Source: an uncultured Pseudomonadota bacterium (GTDB taxonomy: Bacteria > Pseudomonadota > Gammaproteobacteria > Burkholderiales > SG8-39). Taken from it: 7,307 nt of DNA. The translations under genes were made by a program, and so were the position numbers. Location of the stretch: assembly GCA_903864555.1 (NCBI GenBank), contig CAIPGJ010000421.1, positions 1 through 7,307 on the forward strand, read 5' to 3'. Shown here piece after piece: positions 1 to 5,195 of this stretch. Numbering within the stretch: the first letter of the stretch is position 1; each line of letters starts with the position of its first letter. The notes below the pieces were generated by a model. That model did no database searches and was not told the origin of the DNA. It was given only the letters and a program-made list of their open reading frames with translations.

Positions 1-179
1 GGCGGCGGCATGCCACCGGGGCCGCCCGGGCCACCCTTTGCACCCGGTCCGCCCTGTCCACCGGAAGGTCCGCAGGCCGACAGCAGCACGGCGCCAGCCA
101 GCAGGGCCATCACACCAAGTGCAGGATGCAATGCGCGGACGGAAAGCTTCTTGGAGAAAGCGGGAATCGTGGCGGGCAT
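1..179 (-). CDS. RND efflux periplasmic adaptor lipoprotein (AcrA/MexA type), N-terminal part only
   Basis: This is the first 59 codons of a gene that runs off the left edge on the minus strand. The protein would start MPATIPAFSKKLSVR, followed by a hydrophobic segment (GVMALLAGAVLLSA) and a lipobox ending LLSACG at about residues 33-38, so it should be a lipoprotein acylated on Cys37. A Gly/Pro-rich linker (SGGQGGPGAKGGPGGPGG, then MPPP) follows, as is common just after the lipid anchor in adaptors of AcrAB-TolC/MexAB-OprM pumps. The adaptor domains themselves lie outside the window, so the family call rests on the lipoprotein start and on the divergent AcrR-like regulator with its operator. 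In that family the adaptor bridges the inner-membrane RND pump and the outer-membrane channel. The upstream Shine-Dalgarno is weak (GGATAA). Met24 (codon 108-110) is an alternative start that gives a more usual lipoprotein signal length. Confidence 0.72.
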   Translation of the reverse strand, partial: MPATIPAFSKKLSVRALHPALGVMALLAGAVLLSACGPSGGQGGPGAKGGPGGPGGMPP

Positions 180-244
180 GTCGTTATCCAATGACGGTGG
201 CGTGTTCGGTGGGGTCAATGTTGTGTCACTGCTGCTTGCGCTGC

Positions 245-278
245 CATCTCCTGTCTGCCTGGTGGCAGACAGGAGATG
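245..278. repeat. Perfect 15-bp inverted repeat in the adaptor leader
   Basis: The arms CATCTCCTGTCTGCC (245-259) and GGCAGACAGGAGATG (264-278) are exact reverse complements with a 4-nt loop. If the adaptor is transcribed from the -10 box at 341-346, this hairpin sits in its untranslated leader about 65 nt before the start codon. No U-run follows in either direction, so it does not look like an intrinsic terminator. It may stabilise the mRNA, bind a protein, or act as a DNA operator. The 8-mer CAGACAGG in the right arm recurs at 328-335. Confidence 0.7.
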
Positions 279-289
279 TGCGTGCGTGC

Positions 290-306
290 ATCACAGATTC
301 TGTGAT
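290..306. repeat. Perfect 7-bp dyad (ATCACAG-att-CTGTGAT)
   Basis: Arms 290-296 and 300-306 are exact reverse complements around a 3-nt centre. The site lies between the pump -10 box and the 15-bp hairpin, downstream of the predicted pump start point. That position suits a second repressor site or a small RNA hairpin. It is not a CRP-type site, because the order of the half sites is reversed relative to TGTGA-N6-TCACA. No specific binding factor can be named. Confidence 0.45.
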
Positions 307-312
307 TCACGG

Positions 313-342
313 CTTACAAAATGATGTCAGACAGGGTACTAT
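313..342 (+). promoter_or_regulatory. Candidate promoter of the AcrR-like regulator
   Basis: CTTACA (313-318; 4 of 6 matches to TTGACA) is separated by 18 bp from TACTAT (337-342; 5 of 6 matches to TATAAT). The start point would fall near 349, inside the operator, which would give autorepression as known for acrR/ttgR. The leader would be long (about 250 nt). A weaker alternative -10, TATATT at 439-444, lacks a good -35 box. This is inferred from matches only. Confidence 0.4.
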
Positions 343-346
343 TATA
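341..346 (-). promoter_or_regulatory. -10 box of the efflux adaptor promoter
   Basis: The minus strand reads a perfect TATAAT (346 to 341). The -35 region at the usual distance is poor (CCACTT at 17 bp), so the promoter may rely on its -10 box. The box overlaps the left edge of the AcrR-type operator at 345-368, so a bound repressor would cover the spacer and the -35 region. Confidence 0.55.
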
Positions 347-368
347 CATACAGTCACAAATGTAAGTG
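345..368. promoter_or_regulatory. AcrR/TtgR-type operator
   Basis: TACATACA (345-352) and TGTAAGTG (361-368) form an imperfect 24-bp inverted repeat with 6 of 8 paired positions matching and an 8-bp centre (GTCACAAA). Read on the minus strand, the centre gives ACATTTGTGA, which closely follows the E. coli AcrR operator (TACATACA-TTTGTGAA-TGTATGTA, from memory). The site overlaps the pump -10 box and the predicted regulator start point, so one bound repressor dimer pair could control both genes. The likely ligand is the regulator at 601-1335. Confidence 0.68.
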
Positions 369-462
369 GATAAGTGCGCCTGCTGAGGAAGCCCTGCCGC
401 CTGCGAGATGGCCACTTCCCGCAAGTCGCCGCTATCGTTATATTGGAATCATGAACATCGCT

Positions 463-502
463 GCTGCCTGCGCCCCGGGGAACACCCCGCGGGGCAGGCA
501 GC
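463..502 (+). repeat. GC-rich bulged hairpin in the regulator leader
   Basis: GCTGCCTG (463-470) pairs with CAGGCAGC (495-502). After a 2-nt bulge (CG), CCCC (473-476) pairs with GGGG (491-494). The loop contains GGGG-AACA-CCCC, which can form a competing inner hairpin. The structure ends about 100 nt before the regulator start codon and is not followed by a U-run. It may tune regulator expression, but no function is shown by the sequence. Confidence 0.45.
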
Positions 503-600
503 AACATACAAGAAGGCGCATACCGGATGGATTGCGGCAAGAAGATGACCGCGCACCGGCATGGTGCGCCGGGGGCAGCGGCCTGGGAGGGCTGGAAAAC

Positions 601-1335
601 ATGGTGAGACGGACCAAGGAAGAGGCGCTTGCCACACGCATGGCCCTGCTGGATGCGGCCGAGCGCGTATTCAGCGAACGTGGCGTATCGCGATCCTCGT
701 TGTCGGATGTGGCTGCAGCCGCCGGTGTGACACGCGGCGCGGTCTACTGGCATTTCAAGGACAAGGCCGACCTGCTCGATGCCATGCTGCGGCGGGTGGT
801 GCTGCCCATGGAAGAGGCCCAGGCCACCTGCAGCGGCAGCGACCCGGCCGGCGACCCGCTGGGCCACTTGCGCAACTGCCTGCTCAAGGTGCTCACGCGC
901 ACCGCCAGTGATCCCCAATCGCAACGGGTGTTCGAGATCGTCTTCCACAAATGCGAATACATCGACGAGATGGCAGCGGCACGTGACCGCTGCAATGCCA
1001 TGCGTGAAGGCTACCTGTCCGAGATCGAGCGCGGCCTTCGCAATGCCATCAAACTCGGCCAGTTGCCCGAGGGCCTCCGGGTCCGCACTGCGGCCATCGG
1101 CCTGCATGCCCTGGTGGACGGCCTGATCGCCAACTGGGTACAGGCACCGGCCTATTTTGCCCTGGAGCGCGAAGCCGCCACGTTGCTCGACATCTTCCTC
1201 GACGGGCTGCGCGCTGGTGCCGTGTCAGCGAAGCCCACCACGCACGCGCCGGCCAAAACGGCGCGTCCGGCGCGTGTCACGCCGGTGGGCAGCGGGCGCC
1301 CCCACCGCCGTCCGACGCGCAAAACACTGCGCTGA
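601..1335 (+). CDS. acrR: AcrR/TtgR-like TetR-family repressor of the divergent efflux pump
   Basis: The protein has 244 residues. Residues 1-60 are a near-canonical AcrR DNA-binding domain: RTKEEALATR at the start, then SLSDVAAAAGVTRGAVYWHF (33-52) as the helix-turn-helix, followed by KDKADL. The ligand-binding half keeps the AcrR signature around FEIVFHKCEY (111-120) and the EM that follows. In this family, drugs or aromatic compounds bind the C-terminal domain and release the repressor from the pump operator, and here a matching operator lies upstream at 345-368. The start at 601 was chosen because MVRRTKEEA aligns with the start of E. coli AcrR and GGGAGG lies 10 nt upstream. The open frame back to 451 adds residues unlike the family. 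Unusually, residues about 211-244 form a Lys/Arg/Pro-rich tail (KPTTHAPAKTARPARV and onward to RRPTRKTLR), longer and more basic than typical AcrR ends. Orthology to acrR itself, rather than ttgR or another paralogue, is not proven. Confidence 0.9.
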   Translation: MVRRTKEEALATRMALLDAAERVFSERGVSRSSLSDVAAAAGVTRGAVYWHFKDKADLLDAMLRRVVLPMEEAQATCSGSDPAGDPLGHLRNCLLKVLTRTASDPQSQRVFEIVFHKCEYIDEMAAARDRCNAMREGYLSEIERGLRNAIKLGQLPEGLRVRTAAIGLHALVDGLIANWVQAPAYFALEREAATLLDIFLDGLRAGAVSAKPTTHAPAKTARPARVTPVGSGRPHRRPTRKTLR

Positions 1336-1467
1336 AGCAAGCGCATTGCCTCACCTCATCACGGCAACGCCGCCACAGAAGCGCGCTTGCGGCATCAAAC
1401 ACGGAGAAGGCTCCCTTCTGTTCAGGCGCAACAGCTCGTGACGGGAAATCGAGCCTGATCCGTTTAG

Positions 1468-1567
1468 GGAAATACTGATCAAGGGGGCACGGCCCCCTTG
1501 AGAATCCCCCACTTCAGAGGGAAGTTTTTCAGTCATTCTTTTACTTTGGGACTTGATCAGTGTTTCC
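1468..1567. repeat. MITE-like repeat, copy 1 (100 bp)
   Basis: The unit begins GGAAATACTGATCAAG (1468-1483) and ends CTTGATCAGTGTTTCC (1552-1567), inverted ends with one mismatch (T/C, G-U tolerant in RNA). TTAG stands at both borders (1464-1467 and 1568-1571), resembling a 4-bp target duplication. Inside is a perfect 9-bp hairpin, CAAGGGGGC-acg-GCCCCCTTG (1480-1500), followed by CCCCCACTTCAGAGG, which recurs in copy 2. There is no coding potential. It looks like a small non-autonomous element or an intergenic palindromic repeat. It may also act as a 3' end for the regulator transcript. Confidence 0.7.
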
Positions 1568-1571
1568 TTAG

Positions 1572-1673
1572 GGAAGCACTGATCAAGTGGGCTACGCCCG
1601 CTTGTTTATCCCCCCCACTTCAGAGGAAACATTGAACGACTGTCCTCGACTCAAGACTTGATCAGTGTTCCCC
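1572..1673. repeat. MITE-like repeat, copy 2 (102 bp)
   Basis: This is a second copy in the same orientation, 104 bp after the first. It begins GGAAGCACTGATCAAG (1572-1587) and ends CTTGATCAGTGTTCCCC (1657-1673), followed by TTAC. The internal hairpin (1584-1592 with 1596-1604) is kept: the fifth pair is G-C in copy 1 and T-G here, so both bases changed yet pairing is held. CCCCCACTTCAGAGG is shared with copy 1, with two extra C. The segment from about 1631 to 1655 differs from copy 1. The right end supplies a possible -35 box for the cofD-like gene. Confidence 0.7.
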
Positions 1674-1685
1674 TTACATTAGAAT
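1658..1685 (+). promoter_or_regulatory. Candidate promoter of the cofD-like operon, -35 inside the repeat end
   Basis: TTGATC (1658-1663; 4 of 6 matches to TTGACA) is spaced 16 bp from TAGAAT (1680-1685; 5 of 6 matches to TATAAT). The -35 hexamer is part of the conserved inverted end of repeat copy 2, while the -10 box is unique sequence just outside. Transcription would start near 1692, giving a leader of about 83 nt before the ATG at 1775. This is inferred from the match and the position only. Confidence 0.42.
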
Positions 1686-1774
1686 GCGTTTTCCGCGCCG
1701 CTCATGAACACAATACCCCGACACAGATCAACGGGGCCTGCATCGCCGGCCGGACCACCAAGCTGAGAGGGCAC

Positions 1775-2749
1775 ATGGGATCAGTGGTTGCACTGGCCGG
1801 ACAGATCGGTGGGGCGAAGCTGGCTGATGGCCTGCGCCGGGCCCGGCCCGGGCGCCTCAGCGTCATCGTCAACACCGGTGATGACTACGAATACCTCGGC
1901 CTGTCGGTGGCGCCCGACCTGGACACCATGCTCTACATGCTTTCCGGCGTCGCCAATGCGCACCGCGGCTGGGAACCGGAAGAGGAAACCTTCTCCTGCT
2001 ATGGCATGCTGCAGCGCCTGGGCGGGGCGGACCGCATCCCCCTGGGTGATCGCAGCCTGGCCACACAACTGCTGCGCGCCGAGGCGCTGCGCATGGAACG
2101 CCGTCCCACGGAGATCTCGCTGCAGTTCTGTCATGCCCTGGGCATCGACGCGCGGGTGCTGCCGATGAGCGACGACCCGGTGCGCACCCAGGTGGTGACC
2201 GAGGCCGGCGCGGTGCGCTACCACGAATACTTCTACGACCTGCAGTGCGAGCCGGTAGTGAAGAGCTTCTTCTACGCCGGCGCCAGCGAGGCGCGCCTGT
2301 CCGACGAGATCATCGACGCGCTTTATGCCAAGGATCTCGAAGCCATCGTCATCTGCCCATCCAATCCCTACCACGCCATCCGCCCCATCCTCGAGGTGCA
2401 GGGCATGCGCGACCTGCTCAAGTCGCGCGGCGTGCCCATCATCGCAGTCAGTCCCATCGTCGGCGGCAGCGCGCTGCACGGCTCGGCCGGCAAGATGATG
2501 CACGAGCTCGGACACGAGGTGTCGGCGCGCGGCGTGGCCATGGGGTACTACCGTTTCATTGACGGCTTTGTCATCGACCACGAGGACGAAGCCTACGTCG
2601 AGGGCATACGCGCCTCGGGCTTCGAAGTGGCCAGCGCCGCGACCTTCATGCGCAGCATCGAGGATCGCGTCACCCTGGCCGATGCCGTGCTCGACTTCGC
2701 CCGCGACATCACCACACGCCGGCAGCAGGAGAAGGACAACGCCGCCTGA
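1775..2749 (+). CDS. cofD: CofD/FbiA-family phospho-ligand transferase (F420-type cofactor assembly)
   Basis: The 324-residue protein shows the CofD motifs in order. LAGQIGGAKL (7-16) is the N-terminal nucleotide loop, followed by VNTGDDYEYLGLSVAPDLDT (32-51), GDRSLATQ (91-98), LPMSDDPVRT (129-138), CPSNPYHAIRPILEVQG (194-210) and AVSPIVGGSALHG (224-236). CofD transfers a phospho-ligand (2-phospholactate, phosphoenolpyruvate or 3-phosphoglycerate, depending on the organism) from its GDP-linked form to the deazaflavin Fo in the cytoplasm, making F420-0 or a variant. The start at 1775 puts the nucleotide loop at the N-terminus as in the family, with GAGAGG 4 nt upstream. An earlier TTG at 1658 falls inside a repeat and adds 39 unrelated residues. 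Several positions differ from the consensus I remember (GDRDLA to GDRSLA, FQEYFV to YHEYFY, KGP to HGS), so the donor or acceptor may differ. No cofC, cofE or cofG/H is in the window. It is followed 34 bp later by a transglutaminase-like gene, probably in one operon. Confidence 0.87.
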   Translation: MGSVVALAGQIGGAKLADGLRRARPGRLSVIVNTGDDYEYLGLSVAPDLDTMLYMLSGVANAHRGWEPEEETFSCYGMLQRLGGADRIPLGDRSLATQLLRAEALRMERRPTEISLQFCHALGIDARVLPMSDDPVRTQVVTEAGAVRYHEYFYDLQCEPVVKSFFYAGASEARLSDEIIDALYAKDLEAIVICPSNPYHAIRPILEVQGMRDLLKSRGVPIIAVSPIVGGSALHGSAGKMMHELGHEVSARGVAMGYYRFIDGFVIDHEDEAYVEGIRASGFEVASAATFMRSIEDRVTLADAVLDFARDITTRRQQEKDNAA

Positions 2750-2783
2750 GGCGTGCCTGCCCCACACACAGGATTTTTCCAAC

Positions 2784-3443
2784 ATGAATGCACGATTGCG
2801 CCTACGCAAGGCCAGCCGCGAGGACCTCGGCCTGACCCCGGCCGAGTACCGTTCGCTGGCCCGTCTCACCACGCCGGAGAAGATCCAGGCCTTTGTCGAT
2901 GCCATCCCGCAGAATTTCGAGGTGGGTGGCCAGACCTGCCTGTCGGTGCGCGAGGTGCTGCGCCAGCAGCGCGCCATGTGCATCGAGGGCGCCATGGTGG
3001 CCGCCTGCGCACTGTGGGTGAACGGTGAGCCGCCGTTGCTGTTCGACCTCAAGGCCAAGGGCGACTACGACCACGTCGTCGCCGTCTACCGTCGTGGACG
3101 CTGCTGGGGCGCCATCTCCAAGACCAACAGCATTGTGCTGCGCTGGCGCGACCCGGTCTACCGCAGCCTGCGCGAACTGGCCATGTCCTACTACCACGAG
3201 TATGCCAACCGGCGTCACCAGAAGACCCTGCGCAGCTATTCCGTGCCCTATGACCTGCGGCGCATGCAGCCCGATGAATGGGTGACCAGCCAGAAGCACT
3301 GCTGGGACGTCGGCTGGGCGCTGGAAGCGGTCAGGCATTATCCAGTCGTCAGCGACCGGCAATTGCGTCAGGTGCGCCTGCGCGACACGCTGGAGCGCAA
3401 CAGCATGAACATGATCATGTATCCAAGGCCGGTGCGGACCTGA
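2784..3443 (+). CDS. Transglutaminase-like Cys/His protein of unknown function, paired with cofD
   Basis: The 219-residue protein appears cytoplasmic, with no signal peptide or membrane segment. It carries a candidate catalytic set of the transglutaminase/papain-like superfamily: Cys66 in RAMCIEGA at the start of a helix, His97 in DYDHVVAVY on the next strand, and Asn115 (SKTN) or Asp123 (RWRDPVY) as the third member. The block GAISKTNSIVLRWRDPVYRS (109-128), continuing to MSYYHEY, looks like the hallmark of an uncharacterised stand-alone family that I recall only loosely. Such enzymes cleave or transfer amide bonds, often on Gln or Glu side chains. Because F420 carries a gamma-glutamyl tail, action on that tail is a possible but unproven role. 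The start at 2784 has AGGA 10 nt upstream and lies 34 bp after cofD, which suggests co-transcription. The same frame is open further upstream, but only as an antisense-like shadow of cofD. The function is unassigned. Confidence 0.8.
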   Translation: MNARLRLRKASREDLGLTPAEYRSLARLTTPEKIQAFVDAIPQNFEVGGQTCLSVREVLRQQRAMCIEGAMVAACALWVNGEPPLLFDLKAKGDYDHVVAVYRRGRCWGAISKTNSIVLRWRDPVYRSLRELAMSYYHEYANRRHQKTLRSYSVPYDLRRMQPDEWVTSQKHCWDVGWALEAVRHYPVVSDRQLRQVRLRDTLERNSMNMIMYPRPVRT

Positions 3444-3452
3444 CAGGCCGAC

Positions 3453-3470
3453 GGTGGCCGCAGGGCCACC
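3453..3470 (+). terminator. Stem-loop just after the cofD operon
   Basis: GGTGGCC (3453-3459) and GGCCACC (3464-3470) form a perfect 7-bp GC-rich stem with a 4-nt loop, 9 bp after the stop codon of the transglutaminase-like gene. The following bases (CGCCTCCGTT) hold few T residues, so it is at best a weak intrinsic terminator or an mRNA 3' stabiliser. Confidence 0.4.
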
Positions 3471-3599
3471 CGCCTCCGTTACCCGGTCCATGCGCCGGAA
3501 GGAACCACGACTGCAACCGGCACTCCAATGACCATGCTCACCCTGCCGCACCCCACACAGTCCTTGCATGTTGCGCGGCGCGGCCTCAGGCTCTCCTGC

Positions 3600-3992
3600 A
3601 TGGGCACAAGGCATCTTCCGAAGCTGTTCACCGTGCTGGCCTGTGCCGTGCTGACCGCGGCAGCCTGGGCGGCTCCGGGCCTGGCGCAGGAGGACGCAGC
3701 CGGGCAGGAGGTCCGGCGCCTGATGAGCCTCTCTTCCCTGGAACGTGACCAGCAATCCGACGCCTTTGCACTGCGCCTGCAGCAGCACCAGCGTGAAATC
3801 AACGCCACGCCGGCTGACCGGGCACGCATCGAGCGAGATCATTCCGCGCAGCGTCGTCAGCTGGATCAACTGGCCGCCGAGCAGCGCAGGTCGGCAGGTG
3901 TTGCAGACGCCCCTTCCTGGGGGCCGCAACTGGACCTGCGGCCACAGATGGAACGCGAGCGCCGCCAGCTTCTGGACCGCATCCAGCCCTGA
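3600..3992 (+). CDS. Small secreted, charged helical protein (hypothetical)
   Basis: I do not recognise the family. From the ATG at 3600 the protein has 130 residues. It opens with a clear Sec signal: a basic start (MGTRHLPK), a hydrophobic core (LFTVLACAVLTAAAWAA) and a probable cleavage after GLA, before QED. The mature part is about 100 residues and very rich in Arg, Gln, Glu and Asp (LERDQQSD, LRLQQHQREI, RARIERDHSAQRRQLDQLAA, MERERRQLLDRIQP), consistent with one or two amphipathic helices or a coiled coil in the periplasm. It has no second membrane segment. An in-frame ATG at 3528 would add 24 residues but leaves a long start before the signal core. Neither start has a strong ribosome site (GGAAGGAA near 3498 is too far from 3528). 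It lies 156 bp after the cofD operon in the same direction. A periplasmic chaperone-like or scaffold role is only a guess. Confidence 0.68.
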   Translation: MGTRHLPKLFTVLACAVLTAAAWAAPGLAQEDAAGQEVRRLMSLSSLERDQQSDAFALRLQQHQREINATPADRARIERDHSAQRRQLDQLAAEQRRSAGVADAPSWGPQLDLRPQMERERRQLLDRIQP

Positions 3993-4197
3993 GCCGGATG
4001 GCGCAGTCCAGGCTGCCACGCGCCCACAGAACCCTTCACTCCGGACATGTGCCGCCTCCCCCTTCACCCTTGCCAAGGTGTGGTCACCGAAGTGATACGC
4101 TGGTAAAAGTTGTCAGGGGCCATGATCTCGAGGCGAAGATAAAGGGCATTACAGCAGGGCACCCCATTAAAACAAGGCAGACCCAGAGGAGACGTTC

Positions 4198-5157
4198 ATG
4201 AGTATTGCAAAGCGATTGGCAGTTTTTCTGGCTGGCATGATGCTGGCCGGAGGCGTAATGGCGCAGGCCTGGCCGACCAAACCCATCAGCCTGCTGATTC
4301 CCTTTCCGCCTGGAACGGGCAACGACATCATCGGCCGCGTGCTCGGCATCGAGATGTCCAAAATCCTGGGCCAACCGGTGGTGCCGGACAACCGCGCGGG
4401 GGTGTCGGGCAATATCGCCATGGAGGCCACCAGCAAGGCCGCCCCGGACGGCTACACGCTGGTGGTCGGCAGCACCAGTTACTCGATCAACCTGTCCACT
4501 CTGAAAGGGACCGCCCCCCTGGCCAGTTTCACGCCTGTGGCGCTGATAGGCACGCTGCCTTATACCCTGATCATTTCGCCGGAACTCCCGGCGAAAAACG
4601 TGAAGGAGCTGATCGCGACCCTGAAGTCGAAAAAGGGCCAGTACAACGCCGCCACCGGTGGCCCCACCGGCACCAGCTTCTTTCTGGCGGAGTCCTTCAA
4701 GAAGGCGAGCGGGGTTCCCATGGAGATCATCGCCTACAAGGGAACGACCGAGGCCGTGGCCGACCTGCTGGTCGGACGCACCCATATCCTGTTCGCACCC
4801 ATGCCGACCAGCCTGCCCTACCACAAGTCCGGCAAGCTGCATCTGCTCGGGGTGACCGGCAGCACGCGCAATACTCTGGTCCCGGACGTGCCGACCTTCA
4901 CCGAAGCGGGTTTCCCCATGCTGGACGTCGGCTCGTGGTACGCCATCATGGGGCCGGCCGGCATGCCCCGTGCCGTCGTGACCCGCCTCAACCAGGCGGT
5001 GAACAAGGCCATGGGGGTGAAGGATGTGCAGGAAAAGCTCGGCAATATCGGCGTGAACCCCCTCATCGGTACCCCGGAGGAAGTGGATGCCTATCTCAAG
5101 AAAGATGTCGCCACCTGGGCGAATATGGTGGCGGACTCCGGCATCAAGACTCAGTGA
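4198..5157 (+). CDS. Bug/TctC-family tripartite tricarboxylate transporter receptor
   Basis: The protein has 319 residues, the usual Bug length. It starts with a Sec signal (MSIAKRLAVFLAGMMLAGGV, cleavage near AQA at 22-24). The mature part begins WPTKPISLLIPFPPGTGNDI, in which the PFPPG-loop and Asp43 are the family's ligand carboxylate-binding region. PDNRAGVSGNIAMEATSKAA (63-82), followed by PDGYTL, is the second Bug hallmark, and PDVPTFTEAG occurs near residues 230-240. Such proteins bind organic acids or similar small solutes in the periplasm, either feeding a TctAB permease or acting as orphan sensors. No permease is next to it. The start is set by AGAGGAG 6 nt upstream. The 205-bp gap before it carries TTGTCA (4110-4115), a good -35 match, but no convincing -10 box. 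It converges on the MmgE/PrpD gene across a shared stem-loop. The ligand cannot be read from the sequence. Confidence 0.93.
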   Translation: MSIAKRLAVFLAGMMLAGGVMAQAWPTKPISLLIPFPPGTGNDIIGRVLGIEMSKILGQPVVPDNRAGVSGNIAMEATSKAAPDGYTLVVGSTSYSINLSTLKGTAPLASFTPVALIGTLPYTLIISPELPAKNVKELIATLKSKKGQYNAATGGPTGTSFFLAESFKKASGVPMEIIAYKGTTEAVADLLVGRTHILFAPMPTSLPYHKSGKLHLLGVTGSTRNTLVPDVPTFTEAGFPMLDVGSWYAIMGPAGMPRAVVTRLNQAVNKAMGVKDVQEKLGNIGVNPLIGTPEEVDAYLKKDVATWANMVADSGIKTQ

Positions 5158-5195
5158 GCGGACCCCAGACGGGAAACGGCATTCGCAGTGACAAT

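Larger units (their letters stand above)
180..600. other. Divergent control region between efflux adaptor and AcrR-like regulator
   Basis: This 421-bp stretch has no convincing gene. It holds an AcrR-type operator and overlapping promoters near its centre (313-368), a perfect 15-bp inverted repeat (245-278) and a 7-bp inverted repeat (290-306) on the adaptor side, and a GC-rich bulged hairpin (463-502) on the regulator side. With promoters near 340, both mRNAs would have long leaders, about 155 nt for the adaptor and about 250 nt for the regulator. A second weak promoter for the regulator is possible near TATATT at 439-444. An in-frame ORF extension from 451 into the regulator has neither a ribosome site nor family similarity. 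Confidence 0.75.

Noticed and set aside
215..247. 10-codon upstream ORF (MAAQAAVTQH) on the minus strand in the adaptor leader
   Set aside because: AGGAG directly abuts its ATG with no spacing and both lie in the arm of a perfect hairpin, so initiation there is unlikely.
245..278. Intrinsic terminator between the divergent genes
   Set aside because: The stem is perfect, but no T-run follows on either strand, and both genes point away from it or start beyond it.
451..600. 50-residue N-terminal extension of the AcrR-like regulator
   Set aside because: The extension has no ribosome site, covers the leader hairpin, and is absent from AcrR proteins, which begin at the equivalent of 601.
1464..1677. 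CRISPR array
   Set aside because: There are only two long units with inverted ends and internal hairpins; there is no short direct repeat with unique spacers and no cas gene.
1658..1774. 39-residue extension of CofD from a TTG start
   Set aside because: It begins inside a repeat end, lacks a ribosome site, and would bury the nucleotide loop that is N-terminal in the family.
1781..3058. 425-codon open frame on the minus strand across cofD and the next gene
   Set aside because: It is antisense to two genes with clear family motifs or gene-like order, and its own translation is His/Ala/Gly-rich without any recognised domain, as expected of a shadow frame in GC-rich DNA.
2802..4076. 424-codon open frame on the minus strand
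   Set aside because: It overlaps three plus-strand genes end to end, has no domain or ribosome site, and shows the composition of a GC-rich shadow frame.
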